Under the pieces are notes generated by a model. It was not told the DNA's origin and searched no databases. It saw nothing but the letters and a program-made list of their open reading frames with translations. DNA of 64,000 nucleotides, taken from the NCBI RefSeq assembly GCF_910596095.1, contig NC_056546.1, forward strand, positions 20,302,425-20,366,424. The letters run 5' to 3'. This DNA is from Thunnus maccoyii (taxonomy: Eukaryota; Chordata; Actinopteri; Scombriformes; Scombridae). Numbering within the stretch: the first letter of the stretch is position 1; each line of letters opens with the position of its first letter. Of the stretch, positions 1 through 12,371 are shown piece after piece. The position numbers were made by a program, and so were the translations under genes.

Positions 1-1650
1 CTGAGAAAGTCAGAGTCAGAGAGCAACGACCAGTAGAGCTTTTATGTTTTCTGCACACGCAAGCACCTCGGCATGCATAACAACAGTTAGATTCCTGGGC
101 TCAGAGTAGGGGGGAGGTGTTAATGTGGGAAAGTATTCAACAGAGAGATTAATCTTCACTTGTCCACTTGGTTATGTCTTGGCTCGCAGTTGGCGTCTCA
201 TGCCACATTTGTGTTCAAAGCCCGTGCAAAACTGTGCAGTGAAACTGTTAAATTCTTCACTTGACTTTGAAATTGTCCCACTCTTGTTTGCAGTAACAAA
301 TTACAAAAGATTACATGACATCTGGGAGAATGCACATTATTTTCATTTGTTTAAAGTCATTAGTAAATACATAAACATCTATTTCATGATCCTAATGAAT
401 GTTTTGTTCTCCATTTGAGGCCTGGATGCTTACATGAAAGCAGGCCTAGTTGTGGTGCAAAGTAATGCAATATTTCACTGAAGTTAAGCCACTGTTAATT
501 CACTGCCAATCAATTTACGCAACCAAAATAATTGTGTTGGAGATGACTCACGCGCAGAAGTATCAAATAACTTCAATGGAACTTTTTTTCAAAGAGAAAC
601 ACAAACAGAAAGAAAATGAAATTAAAAGCAAAGCACTGGTATTAGAATACAGTTTAAAATAATTAATTACAATAAATGCAGCATTTGTCACCAGATAGCT
701 CCTCCGTCCTTTGTGGTCAAGTGAACTGAGTTTACTGTCAGTGACAGATTATCCAGTATTCACTCATGTCATGGGAAACAGCCTAAATAGCTTTTATTTA
801 TTGTGGAAACAGGCTATTTTTTTAGAGTTGCCAAGCAAGATAACTCTGAGAATCAGCGTCATTGTGGGCTGCAAAAAATCTGCTTCAAGACATTTGGCTC
901 TAAATTGAAAAAGGGAGTGGGTGATATATTGTTCTGAAATGTTCTGGCCTAATAAGACGAATACTTGTAGGCATAGACATATAAAGATTTAGAGAGGTAC
1001 GTTACTGACCAGTGACAGTCAAGCTTACTTGGTATTAGAGGGTACTTGTTAGAGAGTTAGAGGCAATGATGACTAAAAACTCTGATTTAATTCATTACTG
1101 AAAACAAAATAAAGAGCAACAAGTTGTTTACAGTTTGCACTGCCAAGAGCTTTAGACGCCAGGCTTCTTTTTTTTTTGCATGTTGAGCAAAGGTCAAACA
1201 CTACCCTGTCCTGTCCTGGGTGTGTTCAAAACTCAGGGTGAAGAGAATATATATGGATGTTGCTTACAATATAATGTATGTATGTATGTATGTATGTATG
1301 TATGTATGTATGTATGTATGTATGTATGTATGTATGTATGTATGTATGTATTGAATCTACATTGATTTTGACTGTTTGTGCATTTCTTGTTTGTATTATG
1401 AATGTGTTTTGTATAAAAGAGATTCCATTAGTGTCCACTTTCCTTTCGTACAACAGTATTTTCGGTTTACATGTAGCCCCTCTTAACTCAAATCATAAGC
1501 TCTGACAAGAGCTTAAGCTTTTTCCTGGTTGTTATTGTTGCACTACATTGCATCATTATGACTTAATGCGTATTCTTGTGTGTCCCTGCGTGTGTGCGTG
1601 CTGTATCTGAGTGTGACTCATGAGCTGACTGAAGTGCTGTTGTGTTTCAG
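1..1650 (+). other. Intron of itga9
   Basis: This stretch precedes the transmembrane exon. I see no exon with integrin-like sequence in it. Its only distinct content is an ATGT microsatellite near 1274-1350; the open frames there are products of the repeat. Confidence 0.7.
1274..1350. repeat. (ATGT)n microsatellite
   Basis: About 19 perfect tandem copies of ATGT, read directly. The Met-Tyr-Val-Cys and Ile-His-Thr-Tyr open frames on the two strands are artefacts of the repeat. Confidence 0.97.
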
Positions 1651-3594
1651 CTGGTCTTCGAGGCTCTGCACAGTCAGGAGCCGAGGGGTTACGTAGTCGG
1701 CTGGATCATCGCCATCAGTCTGCTGGTGGGAATCCTCATCTTTTTGCTGTTAGCTGTGCTACTCTGGAAGGTAAAACGTCACATGAACACGTTTTGTGAA
1801 CAGCACAGTCTCTTAAAAGTTGCCCAGCACACAGTGTCCGTTACAAAGATTACAAAACTGCTTGCGACAATATTTTTTTTGCCAGAAATGTTTTTATGCT
1901 GACGCTGTAATAGTAAACAAGAGGCAGATGTCATTGACGTGAGAGTCGAACTCTGGTTAGACATCAGAGACAGCTGGAGGTAGGGGAAGGGGAGTTAGGC
2001 TGCTTCTGGCCTTTAATAACCATGAAGAGGACAAATCACAGACTGGACAATAATTCACACCATACCCACTCACATGAAAGAAGAATCTAAAAGGGAAATG
2101 GCAATTACACTGACATCCAGAGGCCCTGTTAGCACAAAACTCCTTTTCTTTTTCACTGCTTCATTTTCCACCGGGAATGCCACAACTGAACCTTGGAATG
2201 TTGGTCCTGGGATACACCCCCGACCCCCTTACCCCCCAACCCCCAACCCCCTAACCCCCCATTCCCCAGGTCCTTGGATCTTGCCAAAATAAACCCCTCT
2301 TACAAGAGCAGCACATGTCCTGTATTGCTCTTTTCAGGAAATGCCTGAGGAGAGCACAGGTCTGTATCAATAAACTTTCGTAGTCATATGCAGATAAATG
2401 AATGGAGTTGTAGTGAGAGAGGCAGCATCTCAGCGTGGCTGCTTTGTTACAGTGGTGTGCTTTTCTGTTTAGATACACACCAAGAATCTACTGTGGTCTC
2501 CATCTTTCATATTTTTTTACACTTGCTAAATGCTTGTTGTAGCTCAATGAAATGTAAATGTGAACACAATATTACATTCCTAAAGAAACAGCACATCTCT
2601 ACAGGGGAAATGCTTGATTTGCTTCCTTCCATGCTGGTGGTTTTGCATAGTTTAGTCCATTGAATTGGAATTATGTATACTTATCTACTTACTTACTTAA
2701 GATTATTTTTAAAGCACACCATATGTTTTTTTAATTGATTTCCATTTGTTCAACTACAGAATAAATCTCAGTATGTATGTACAGTATATAATCCATCACA
2801 GTGAACTTCAGGTTATTAATGTGTGATGAGGGAGCTGAAAATGTGTCCTTGGTGGTGTGTTCAGTGACAATCCAACATCTAAAATTGTAGGAATCCGCAA
2901 TGTAATGTTATTTAGCTGCTGAACTCTGTTGTCATAAAATCAAACCCCCTTGCAAAAGCAAATGAATGTTGACGTTGTGAAAAGTATAGGGTTGCAATTA
3001 ATGCCAATTTGCCAGTTGATTTATAAATTAATTATCAAAAAATAGCGATAAATGCCTATCATTGTCCAATTGATAGTTTTGTCTCATTATACTCACAATT
3101 TAGAAGCAGGAACCAATGAATATTTAGGTTTTTTTGCTTGAAAATAAACAATTAATTGATTAAGTGATTATAGTATAATGTATGTAGTATGATACAATTC
3201 TTGTTCTTGCATGAAAATGTTGCTGTTCTGCAGCATATATGTGTGATAAGCTAATAATGGCTGATAATACCAGCAGAACAATTTATCCTACGTAAGTTTC
3301 ATTTGAAAAGGGAAAAAAATCTATCTAAAGAGTTATGGTTTGCTCTGGAAAATGGTCAGCAGTAAGGTAAAGCGTGATCTGTAGTGAATGAGCTGAAACA
3401 TGTAAAACCTCAGGTTTTTGACTCCTGCACTCAGATGTGACCACAGATACACGTTACTTACCACTCAAATTCTTGTTTCTCTCGTTCTTTGACAGATGGG
3501 TTTCTTCCGTCGGCGCTACAGAGAGATCATCGAGGCTGAAAAGAACAGGAAGGACAGTGATGAAAGCTGGGACTGGATGGAAAAGAACCACTGA
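1651..3594 (+). CDS. itga9: Integrin alpha-9, last two coding exons (partial)
   Basis: Two exons splice in frame: 1651-1770 (40 codons) and 3496-3594 (32 codons plus TGA). Exon one encodes the end of the extracellular stalk, the single transmembrane helix (GWIIAISLLVGILIFLLLAV) and a Trp-Lys border. Exon two encodes the cytoplasmic tail, starting MGFFRRRY and ending ESWDWMEKNH. The GFFRR membrane-proximal motif and the EIIEAEKNRK stretch are typical of integrin alpha-9; the alpha-4 tail differs after GFFKR. Alpha-9 pairs with beta-1 at the cell surface as a receptor for matrix ligands such as tenascin-C, and the alpha-4 and alpha-9 tails are known to bind paxillin. Both splice sites are GT-AG with phase 0. 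All upstream exons lie outside the window. Identity as alpha-9 is very likely. Confidence 0.95.
2219..2272 (-). other. C-rich tract with G-quadruplex potential on the minus strand
   Basis: The plus strand holds runs of five or six C separated by TTA, AA and TAA. The minus strand therefore has at least five G-runs of four or more within about 50 bases, with loops of two or three bases. It lies in the last intron of itga9. Confidence 0.6.
2983..3175. repeat. Degenerate interspersed repeat (AT-rich, fish 'gattaat' type)
   Basis: The stretch contains phrases such as ggttgcaattaatg and caattaattgattaag. These resemble a common teleost repeat rich in alternating ATTAAT and ATTGAT. The ends are not clear and the assignment is by resemblance only. 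Confidence 0.3.
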
Positions 3595-6500
3595 GACTGG
3601 CAGTGGGGGTCCCAGAGGAGCCAATGAGATTAGGGATTGGGTCAGGAAGGATCCAATAGCAAGGGGTCTCGCTGCCCAGCCGCCCCAGTGGCACCAGGCC
3701 CTTCAGTCTTCCATATGTGGAAGAGAAGAATATTCTCCATATTTTTTGGAGACTTGATATTTTTTTGTGGGTGGGGGTCCAGGAAACAGGCTTCTGAGGT
3801 GACAGTGTGGCTTGCCAGAGGACACTTGCTGTGGAATTCAGCTAATCTCAAAGGAGGTATCTCCCAGCCAGTGGAGTGGAGCTGTTGATGGAGACTCACA
3901 TCCGTACGGGGATGTGGAGACGGCATGAATACTGGTGGACAACAAAACCCTCAGGGCTGTGTTACATAGCAAATTTATTTTTATACATACACTTTAAGCC
4001 ATATTGTATAAAACTGGGCTTCGAGAAGAGTTGGGGTTTTGAAGGCCATTATAAACATACTACAGTATGTTTTCCTAAAAGCACTGATGTTTGATAAGAA
4101 TGAATGCCTTGGCTCCATAGCTTTACTCTCATGCCAAAGATATGTCCTGTATAGTATATGATTGGAGTCGTTTGTATATTCAGTTCTTCCTGGGAGTGAA
4201 AGATTGTATCTTTTCTGTTCTATTTCCGGCTTACAAATATCTGGACTACACATCTGACTGTCTCTCTCTCTCGTAGATAATCACCCAGAGCTAATACTGC
4301 GTTTAACACCCACACACATAATGATTAAAACGCTGTGTTCTCATGTCATCCGCTAATGTTGTCAGAGATGTCCCAGAGGTGCTGAGTTCAAGCGCTCTCT
4401 GAGGTCATTAAGACCTACTTCAGGATGTGGTAATCTACAGCACTGTGGAGTTCTCTATTAACACTTTATTTGCCATGTCTCCTTTATTATCCACGCCTGA
4501 AATGCAGACGATGGGTAGTAAATTATACCATAAAAGCCATCATTCACATTTCAAGCTTTGTCACTTTTCACGAGCATTCCATTTGTTATGGTCTGGCTTT
4601 TAACCGAGTTGTTAATAGGGGATAAAAGTGGATGTGATATCAGTGATTTTGCCAGATTTAATGTTAATCTTTCATTCTCTGCGATACTTTAAAAGTGCAA
4701 TGTGCAGTAGAACAAATTATCTGAAGCTACTTTTGCAAGGAACTATTGCTCAGGTGACTTTAGATGGACTCCAAAAACCTTCCAGGTTCAAGTAAAGATA
4801 TCACGGTGGATTCTGGTATAAATTCTCAATGAAATACAGTAGGAAATGATTTACTTTATGTCATGAAACAAGATCAGATTATGATTTATTTGCAAACCAT
4901 TCCAGACTTCACCTTAGCAGGCCGTATTTAATTTTACTATTATGTTATTAGGCATTGGGTTTTCGTATGAAATATGAGATGCATTACTCTCCACGGCCAG
5001 ATGAAAGTCTGCGATGGGAGTCCACCTATAGTCATTTACAGGGGCCCATGGCATGAGTAATGCCCTAAAAATAGGTGGGAATGTGCTGCACTCTATCACT
5101 ACCCATAAATGAGCTCTTTTCGGCTCATGGGAAAAGCTGATTTTAAGTCAACAAGTAGGAATGTTAGTGCCCTGAAATTCTGCCACCATTAAAGTACATG
5201 GCTTCTCAGTGCTTAAGATTTTACCCCACACGAGTCTTTTACATGCTGGGCTTGATTGTGAATGAGATTTTACAGAGTACAGTGAATGAAAATGTCCCCC
5301 ATACATGCATTAAATTAAGCTCTAAAATAAGTTTTGCTGCCAGATATACAACATGTTCGGATGAAACCCTGCAGCTGCATGAGTTTTGGGACTTTTTCAC
5401 TGCACCTGAGTCAGATTTAAATGTGCAATGCCAAAGAATAAAAAAATATATATATTAATATGTTTCACACTTCCTCTAAGACTTCAGTGCTAAGACACTT
5501 TATGGCTCACTATGATCGCTTGGCTCTCTATTGTGCTGTGTGAATCTTTTATTGATCCGATACACTTTATTTTACCAATTAATTCCACTGGCATGACGGC
5601 ATATACTGTACACATTCACGTCTTCACTCTGCATCTGTTAAATTGATGCTATACCTGAATGCAGAGAAACCGACACTTGACTTTTTTTTTTTTTTTTGGT
5701 AAATTTTAACTGTGATGGTTATATTTTGTTTTGTATGTTTGTTGTTACCGTTAATCACGCCGTTTTTTGGGGTTTTGTTCTGGATATACTACTGTCACTG
5801 AATATCATTACCATTATAGTGTGCTGTATGTTTGATGTTTAAAATTGTGTTTGAACTGTATATTTATCTGTTGATAAATTTTAGAGTGAAATTTCATGGT
5901 GCTGTATGCTGTTTTTGTCAACATGATTCCAGTGTGGTTGTTGGTTGGTTCACTTTTTATGGTGTGTGGTGCTCTCTGCTGGCTGCTTTGCTTTAAATGT
6001 ACAGGCACAAACTCAAGACCAGAAAAAAAACATACTACATGCTCAGAGATCCTGGAAAACAGTAATATTTGCTTAAAAGTTAAAGTCCCCTTCCACTCAA
6101 AAATGGGTTTGCTTATTGTTACTTACGGAATGATGTATGTGCAGAGTTTGGCGAAAGCTTCTCTGTTCTTATGTTAAATCTGAGTTTAAGACTTGTACAT
6201 ACAAGCAGGATTTTAGTTTGGAAGCCAGTCACAGTCCAATATGCAACTTACACAAGTAATGTGGAAACTTGAAGCCTTCAGTGCACATACTGTACACTGA
6301 GAATGGACCTTTTTTTGTGAAGTAAGAGACTTTTTGTATGTAGTGCAGTAGTTGAACATATAAAATGAAATATATTTGCATATCCATAAAGTCTGTATTT
6401 AGTAGTAGAGAAGAAGTAGATGTCATTTTAAGAATTTATAAGTTGACTGAAACTTTTTGTGGAAAAACCATATCAGACACAAATAATTATTCAAAGCAAA

Positions 6501-6988
6501 TATATGGTTATATGTCTTAAAATATGTCTCTTGGGATCTTACAAAGTCATTTACAATAAGGATAATCAAGAAAAAGTGCCAAAAAATGCTTTTCAAATGT
6601 GAAGATTGTTATAGTATTGGAAAAAAAAAATCAGATGTTTTATAGACTTTTGTAGACTTAATGATTGATTGATTCATTTTAGAAAATAATTAATAGTATA
6701 GACAATGTTAAAAAAAATCTTAAATTGCATCCCACAGTACACTCTGCTTGCAGGTCTACATACAAAACAATAAGTGAGGGAAAAAAGGCAACTAATCATT
6801 CTATAAACCTGGTGAGGTTATGTGTAGTTGGTCAGGTGACACCGGTTGCTATGAAACACTTGACATCAAGCACAAACTCCTCTGTTGAGTATAATGAATT
6901 ATTAATTCAGCTACCATAGTGAATACAGCAGGAACACTGCAATACATGGAGCTGCTCACTTTCTTTTGAACAGAGAAAATTACTAACA
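3595..6988 (+). other. itga9 3' UTR and intergenic DNA
   Basis: After the itga9 stop no further coding exon is recognisable before the alpha-catenin-like gene. A candidate polyadenylation signal AATAAA lies at 5437-5442, which would give a 3' UTR of about 1.85 kb, but no other evidence fixes the transcript end. A poly(T) run lies near 5682-5698. The open frames at 3637-6177 show no family resemblance and are read as noise. Confidence 0.4.
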
Positions 6989-9900
6989 ATGTCATTATTG
7001 GATCACGGGTTGATAAGGACTGCAGCGGTGGAGCGGGTGGTCGCACCAATCGCATGTCATTTATGCCACTTGGTGCTGCTGTGTGACAGTGCAGAGGAGC
7101 CTGAACAGTTCAGCCAGCTGGAGGGGGCAGCTCAGGCTGTGGCTAAAGCTACTGGGAACATGGCAGCAGTGGCTTCCAGGTATGTACGATGTAGAGTTCA
7201 CTGAGGGAAGGAATATATATTTAATGGACAAGATTACAGCTACAACTGCCTATAAATGTCACTGGTGTCAAATACCAACATGTGACTTTATGAATGTAAT
7301 GCTGACACATGTAATAAATTACCAGATGAACACCTGACGTTTTTATTTCTAGGCGTATAAGTGAGACAGAGGATGAGGTTTTGCACATGGAGATGTCGTC
7401 CCTGTTGGAGTCGGTCACTGTGTCTGGACAACATGTGCTGCTGGCAGCCCAGAAACTCAGCATCCAGCCCAGTTTGACAGAGCACAGAGAGGAACTCATC
7501 ACTGCTACACAGAACGTCTTCCTGGGAGTGGTCAAAGTAAAGTGTGATTATTCCTCCCTTGGTTATAAAGGTGGTTACAAGTATTTTTTTAGATGATGCT
7601 TGATTGTCCAAAAGGAGACAGTGACTGATTAAAAGCACTGATAGGTTCCAGTAGAATCATCTTCCACAGCTGCGTCTGCTTTGTACTTTTACAGAGGTTT
7701 CCTTAAATGGGAATATTGCCTTACACTACAAAAGGTCAAACTGCTGTCTGTTTAACATTTTATACCTGAAATATTTCAACTATTCCACCATGATCTTTGG
7801 CCCAACTTTCTGGTGTTGCTAGAAATAACAGTTTAAATTATCCTGTGTTAATTTGGGAAGACAGTGAACTTTTCCCCCAGTGTTAGCTACTGAGTGAAAT
7901 CTTAACATTAATGTCACAGCCTGTCTGCACAAAGGTATAAATAAAGAATAAATTACCTTATCCATCTCTCTGCTCTTAGGTTCTGTTCGTGAACGACAAT
8001 GCTACTGTCAGGAAAGTTGTAGCTGCTGCTGAACAGGTGTTGGAGCGCCTCTCTGAGCTAGGCTTATCCCCAGACATCAAGTCCCTGCTCAAATCCTTTC
8101 AGTTGTTTTCTGACGGCCTGCTTCTTCTCAACAGTCTGACTGTGGAGAGAGCAAATTCCTTACAGGATCCCAGACAAACCAAACAGCTTTTTGACTCCTT
8201 GGAGACCCTGAGGAAGTGTATCTCCATGCTGCACACAGCCATGTGCACAACCATCAAACACCCTACAAGCAAGGAGGCCCAAGCAGCTAAGAGATACATA
8301 CTTGACAAGGTGCAGAGTACAGTGAGTGACATTATTGCAACCCTGAGGAGTGAATGTCAAAGAGGATCTCTAGGTCCTTGTGGGTATTACACCGGAAGGA
8401 GGAACAGTCTGTTGCAGCTACTTGCTAGTTCCTCCACCTCCTCAGTCCGAGGCAGTGGCTTTGACAGCATGGTGAGAGATCTTGTGATTCATTGTATGGT
8501 CGTGGCAAACTCTTCCCGTAGAGAGTTTCAGCAAAGATTGGTGGCTCATTGTCGACACATCCTACAGTTCTGGTCCGACATAAAAAGGATTTTTAAGACC
8601 TCGGCGGATCCTGATGATTCTGAGCAGCATCTACAGAACTACTTCACCTTGTTGGTGCAACAAATACAGATGCTTGACAAAGCAATGATGACCACCATTC
8701 TTTATCAAGTCTTGGACACATTTCTGATAGCATCATCTACATTTGAAGAACTTTTAAGTGTGACAAGACAGGTCCTGGTTGCAGATTCCTCTACAAAGAT
8801 TGATCTGAGCTTTATTCAGCCACTACTTGAAGATTTCATATCTTACACTGATAGAATAATCCAAGTTGCAAGTTTTATCTCAGCTGTGGCTGTTGATGCA
8901 AAGAGCCTGGAGAATGTGGAGAACTCTCGAGTCTGTCTCACAAGACTCAGGGCCCAAATTGCACCTCTTTCACTAGAGCTGGCAGACAAATCGATACAAA
9001 CCCCTAAAAAGCTTCATGAGATTTGTCAAAAATGGGAGGAGGAGACTGGTCAGCTACAGGACACTCTGAGTGATGTGCTAGATGTCAGGGAGTTCACCAG
9101 TATTGCTATTACTGAGATGGTCAGTGACCGCCAAGGGTGTGACGCTGCATACAGAGAGCAGAGCTATAAACTGTTTAATGAACATGCAACAAACTTAATT
9201 TGTCATATGAAGCTGGTAACGCACTCAGTGAGGAGGTACTTGGACAGAAGTGATAACCCCATCTACAGGAATGGCCTCCTGGTCCTGTTGAAACAGGGTC
9301 AATTATCTCAAGCAAAAGTGGTCCAGTCAGTCAGAGACATGCTGTTTAGTTCCAGTCTAAATGTGGAGGTATATCCTACCTTTTCAGATGATGTTGCTGC
9401 TGCCATTAAGAACTTTAAAGTGCTCAGGGAGGGACTGGACGGCCAACAGCATCCACATCTCCTCAGCCCACTGCGAGAGAGGGCACGTCAGCCTGACGTC
9501 TCACAGTCACATTTACCGGTCAAGGACACCTGTGAACTGAACCTGGATCATATGGTGAGAAGCTCTCATTCTCCTGTTCTGGAGGTTACAGAGAGGGATT
9601 TCCTAACCAAACATGAGGAGGAGCACTCAGATGGGGAAACTGTAGAAGCGGAACTGACTCATAAAAATGACAGCAATGATTTAAAGATACCAGCTGTCTC
9701 AGATGAGCCCAAACTGATCCACAGGCCTCCTGAATTTGACCTTTTACCCCTCTTGTGTGAAGTTGTGACTGTGACTAAAGGAAAAGATGTGACAGTACTC
9801 AACCAGGCCTGCACTGGTGTTCTCGAGCTGTCAAACTGTTACGCTCAAGCTGCAAAGGAAGCTTTAGCCATTGTTGATGCTGTTGATTGTCAGACGCTGG

Positions 9901-12371
9901 AAAGCTTTCGAGCTGAACTGGTGTCGCTGACTCCACTGCTTGTCCAGACTGCTCAAGAGACAGCGATGAGCTCAGCGATGAGCACAGAGAGCATCTACAA
10001 GCACAGCACGCAGTTTTCTGACCTCATCAACAACATTCGCAAGGTTCTGCTACCAGTAACTGGAACCTGGTTTCATGCTGTTTACAATGAGCTGCAAGGA
10101 AATCTACCAACAGTGGCAGCCACTGTTACACAGCAGCTCAATGAAGTAATGAATTCATGTGCAGATGTTGTCCAGCTCTTGACATCATCTGATTTAGCTT
10201 CACAAAGTGACGGTCAAGAAACATTCACTGTCTTACACAACAAGCTGAACAAAGCCCAGAATAACACAAGATATCTGGTAGAGTTTTCCACCTCACCAGA
10301 AGGGAAAGTAGATCAGCTAGAGGGGCTATGTATCCTCTGGGGTCTGTCTGTTCAGATTTTGTTCAGTTCTTTGGATAAGATTTTGGGGACATCAACTGCA
10401 ATGAGCCAACTGAGCCCTCAAAAGCAGCTATCAGCATTGTCCGAGAACTCGCTGAGAATCCAAGAGGCAGTGAGGCTCACCAGTCTAAACTGCAGAAGTG
10501 CTTACAAATCCAAACAGTTAACAGGATATCAGGATGAGCTAAAAACACTGACTGAAGCCTACCTTCAAGCTGCTGAGGACCTTGGCATGATGCCGAACGT
10601 AATGCAACTAGCAAAGTCAGAACTCTTTCGGAGAAAACTTTTGATTAAAATTAAAGTGCTTTCAGGTCACTTAAGCAAAGCAAATAAGGATTATGATACT
10701 GCTCTTCAAAATATTGTCAGCATTACTTACTTTGCAGCAGAAAACTTCAGGGAGAATAAGACAGAAAATGCAGAGCAAAAATTTGAAAATGCAGCACAGT
10801 TACTTTTTGAAAATGTAAAATCTGCTACCAAAAGAGTCAACGACTGCTTAAACTACATCCGGGACCCACGCTCCCGCTCTAACCTGAGGTCTATCAATGA
10901 CCATCTGTCTTTTCAGATCTCAGACATAATCAGCAGGGCGAGGCTCATGGTGGAGACTCACTTTATCTGTGACACACTCAGTCTGGATGTGCAGATTCAG
11001 TGCTGGTCTGCCAAAGCTCACTATGTGGTGGAGGAGATCAGTAAGCAAGACAGGATTCACCAAGAGGCTAAAGAGTACATCAGGGCTGGCCTACAGGGCA
11101 GAGCGCCTGAGGATATCAAAGATGGCCGAACGACAACACCATCTAATGTCAAAGAAGTGGGATTTCAATCTGAAACAACTTCTTGGCTGGAAATTAATAC
11201 AGAAAGTGTTGACACTGCAGAACCAAGCATGAGCACATCAGCTGGTATCAAATATGGACCTGGAAATATGGAAAAGGAGGTATGTATCTCATGATTAACA
11301 AGACTGCAAAGTTTAGTGATTCAAGTGCTTCACAATAAATCCACATTTTTCCCTACAGGATGGAGTTAGTTTATACAAAGAAGCTTCATCCTTGACTTAC
11401 ACCTCCCTTTACCTAAAGCAAGAAAGTGACAGCTGGGATCCCAAGGACAACAGAATTGTCCAGGTGACCAGGAAGATGGCTGACACAATATACTACATGA
11501 CTCAGTACTTGAAGAAGAAAGGCCCAATACTGGTAATGACCACTAGAGGGCACTTTTTTCTGCCTTGATCTTGATACCTTTAGACACCCATTATCCACAA
11601 TCATCTCTTTTTTTCTTTTTTCAGAACAAAGAGGCATTTGTCACAGCAGCCAAAGATGTGATCTCAAACTGTCAGTCAGTGACTCATTTCATCAGAGTTA
11701 TTGCCAACCATTGCCTGGATAAACAGAGCACAGTTGAGCTCTCCCTCATAGTGGAGCAGATTCTCACCATCACAAACCAGCTAAACATCATCTCCAGGTC
11801 AGAGGAGCACAGACATCATCAGCAAAGTATAAACATATAGAAGTATATATAAAAGTGTAAAGAAATGTAATAGTAATATAATAGTTTTCCTACGGTTTAC
11901 TTAGTGTCAATGCTGTAACACCCGGCTGTAAATCATCTGATGAGATCCTGGTGAAGAACACACAGAATCTACTCCAGACAGTCCTGCGTGGTGTCCATGC
12001 TGCAGAAACAGCCTGCATTACGGTAAATCTGTAATGCTATGAGATCTTCCTCATGTACTGTAGATAATAATAATAGATAAAGCTCAAACTATCCGTCATT
12101 TGATACTCTCCTGATACTCTCTCAATACCAGGGTTTAAAGCAGCCTGAGCCAAACTCAGATGGAGCGGAGGCTACAGCTTTGTGTTTCCAGTGGAAGAGG
12201 AAGCTGGAGATCCATCGAGCCCAGCAGACCTCTAACCCAGAGACTGATGAGCTGGGTTTGAGGAAGACCTCATCTCATCCTGTAGCACCGAGTCTTGCCC
12301 CACCACTGCAAGAGGGCACTGTGACCACGATCCCTTCAAAAGACAAGTATTTATCTCTTAAAAACAAGTAG
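6989..12371 (+). CDS. Divergent alpha-catenin/vinculin-superfamily protein with one giant exon
   Basis: Seven exons splice in frame with GT-AG boundaries: 6989-7179, 7353-7536, 7980-11279, 11359-11532, 11625-11797, 11905-12022 and 12132-12371, for about 1459 codons. The start ATG at 6989 is followed by IRTAAVERVVAPIACHL, which lines up with the first helix of alpha-catenins and vinculin. Residues about 1226-1345 (KMADTIYYMT, KKKGPILNKEAF, RVIANHCLDK, QLNIISR) match the actin-binding tail bundle of alpha-catenin, and ILVKNTQNLLQTVL matches the next tail helix. The 1100 residues between are strongly helical and sit in a single exon. A charged linker lies near residues 620-700. Known alpha-catenins are about 900 residues and vinculin about 1070, so this protein is longer. 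A role linking adhesion sites to actin is inferred from the family. I do not recognise a named orthologue. Confidence 0.85.

Noticed and set aside
1180..1505. Open frames of repeated Met-Tyr-Val-Cys and His-Thr-Tyr-Ile
   Set aside because: They are translations of the ATGT microsatellite on both strands.
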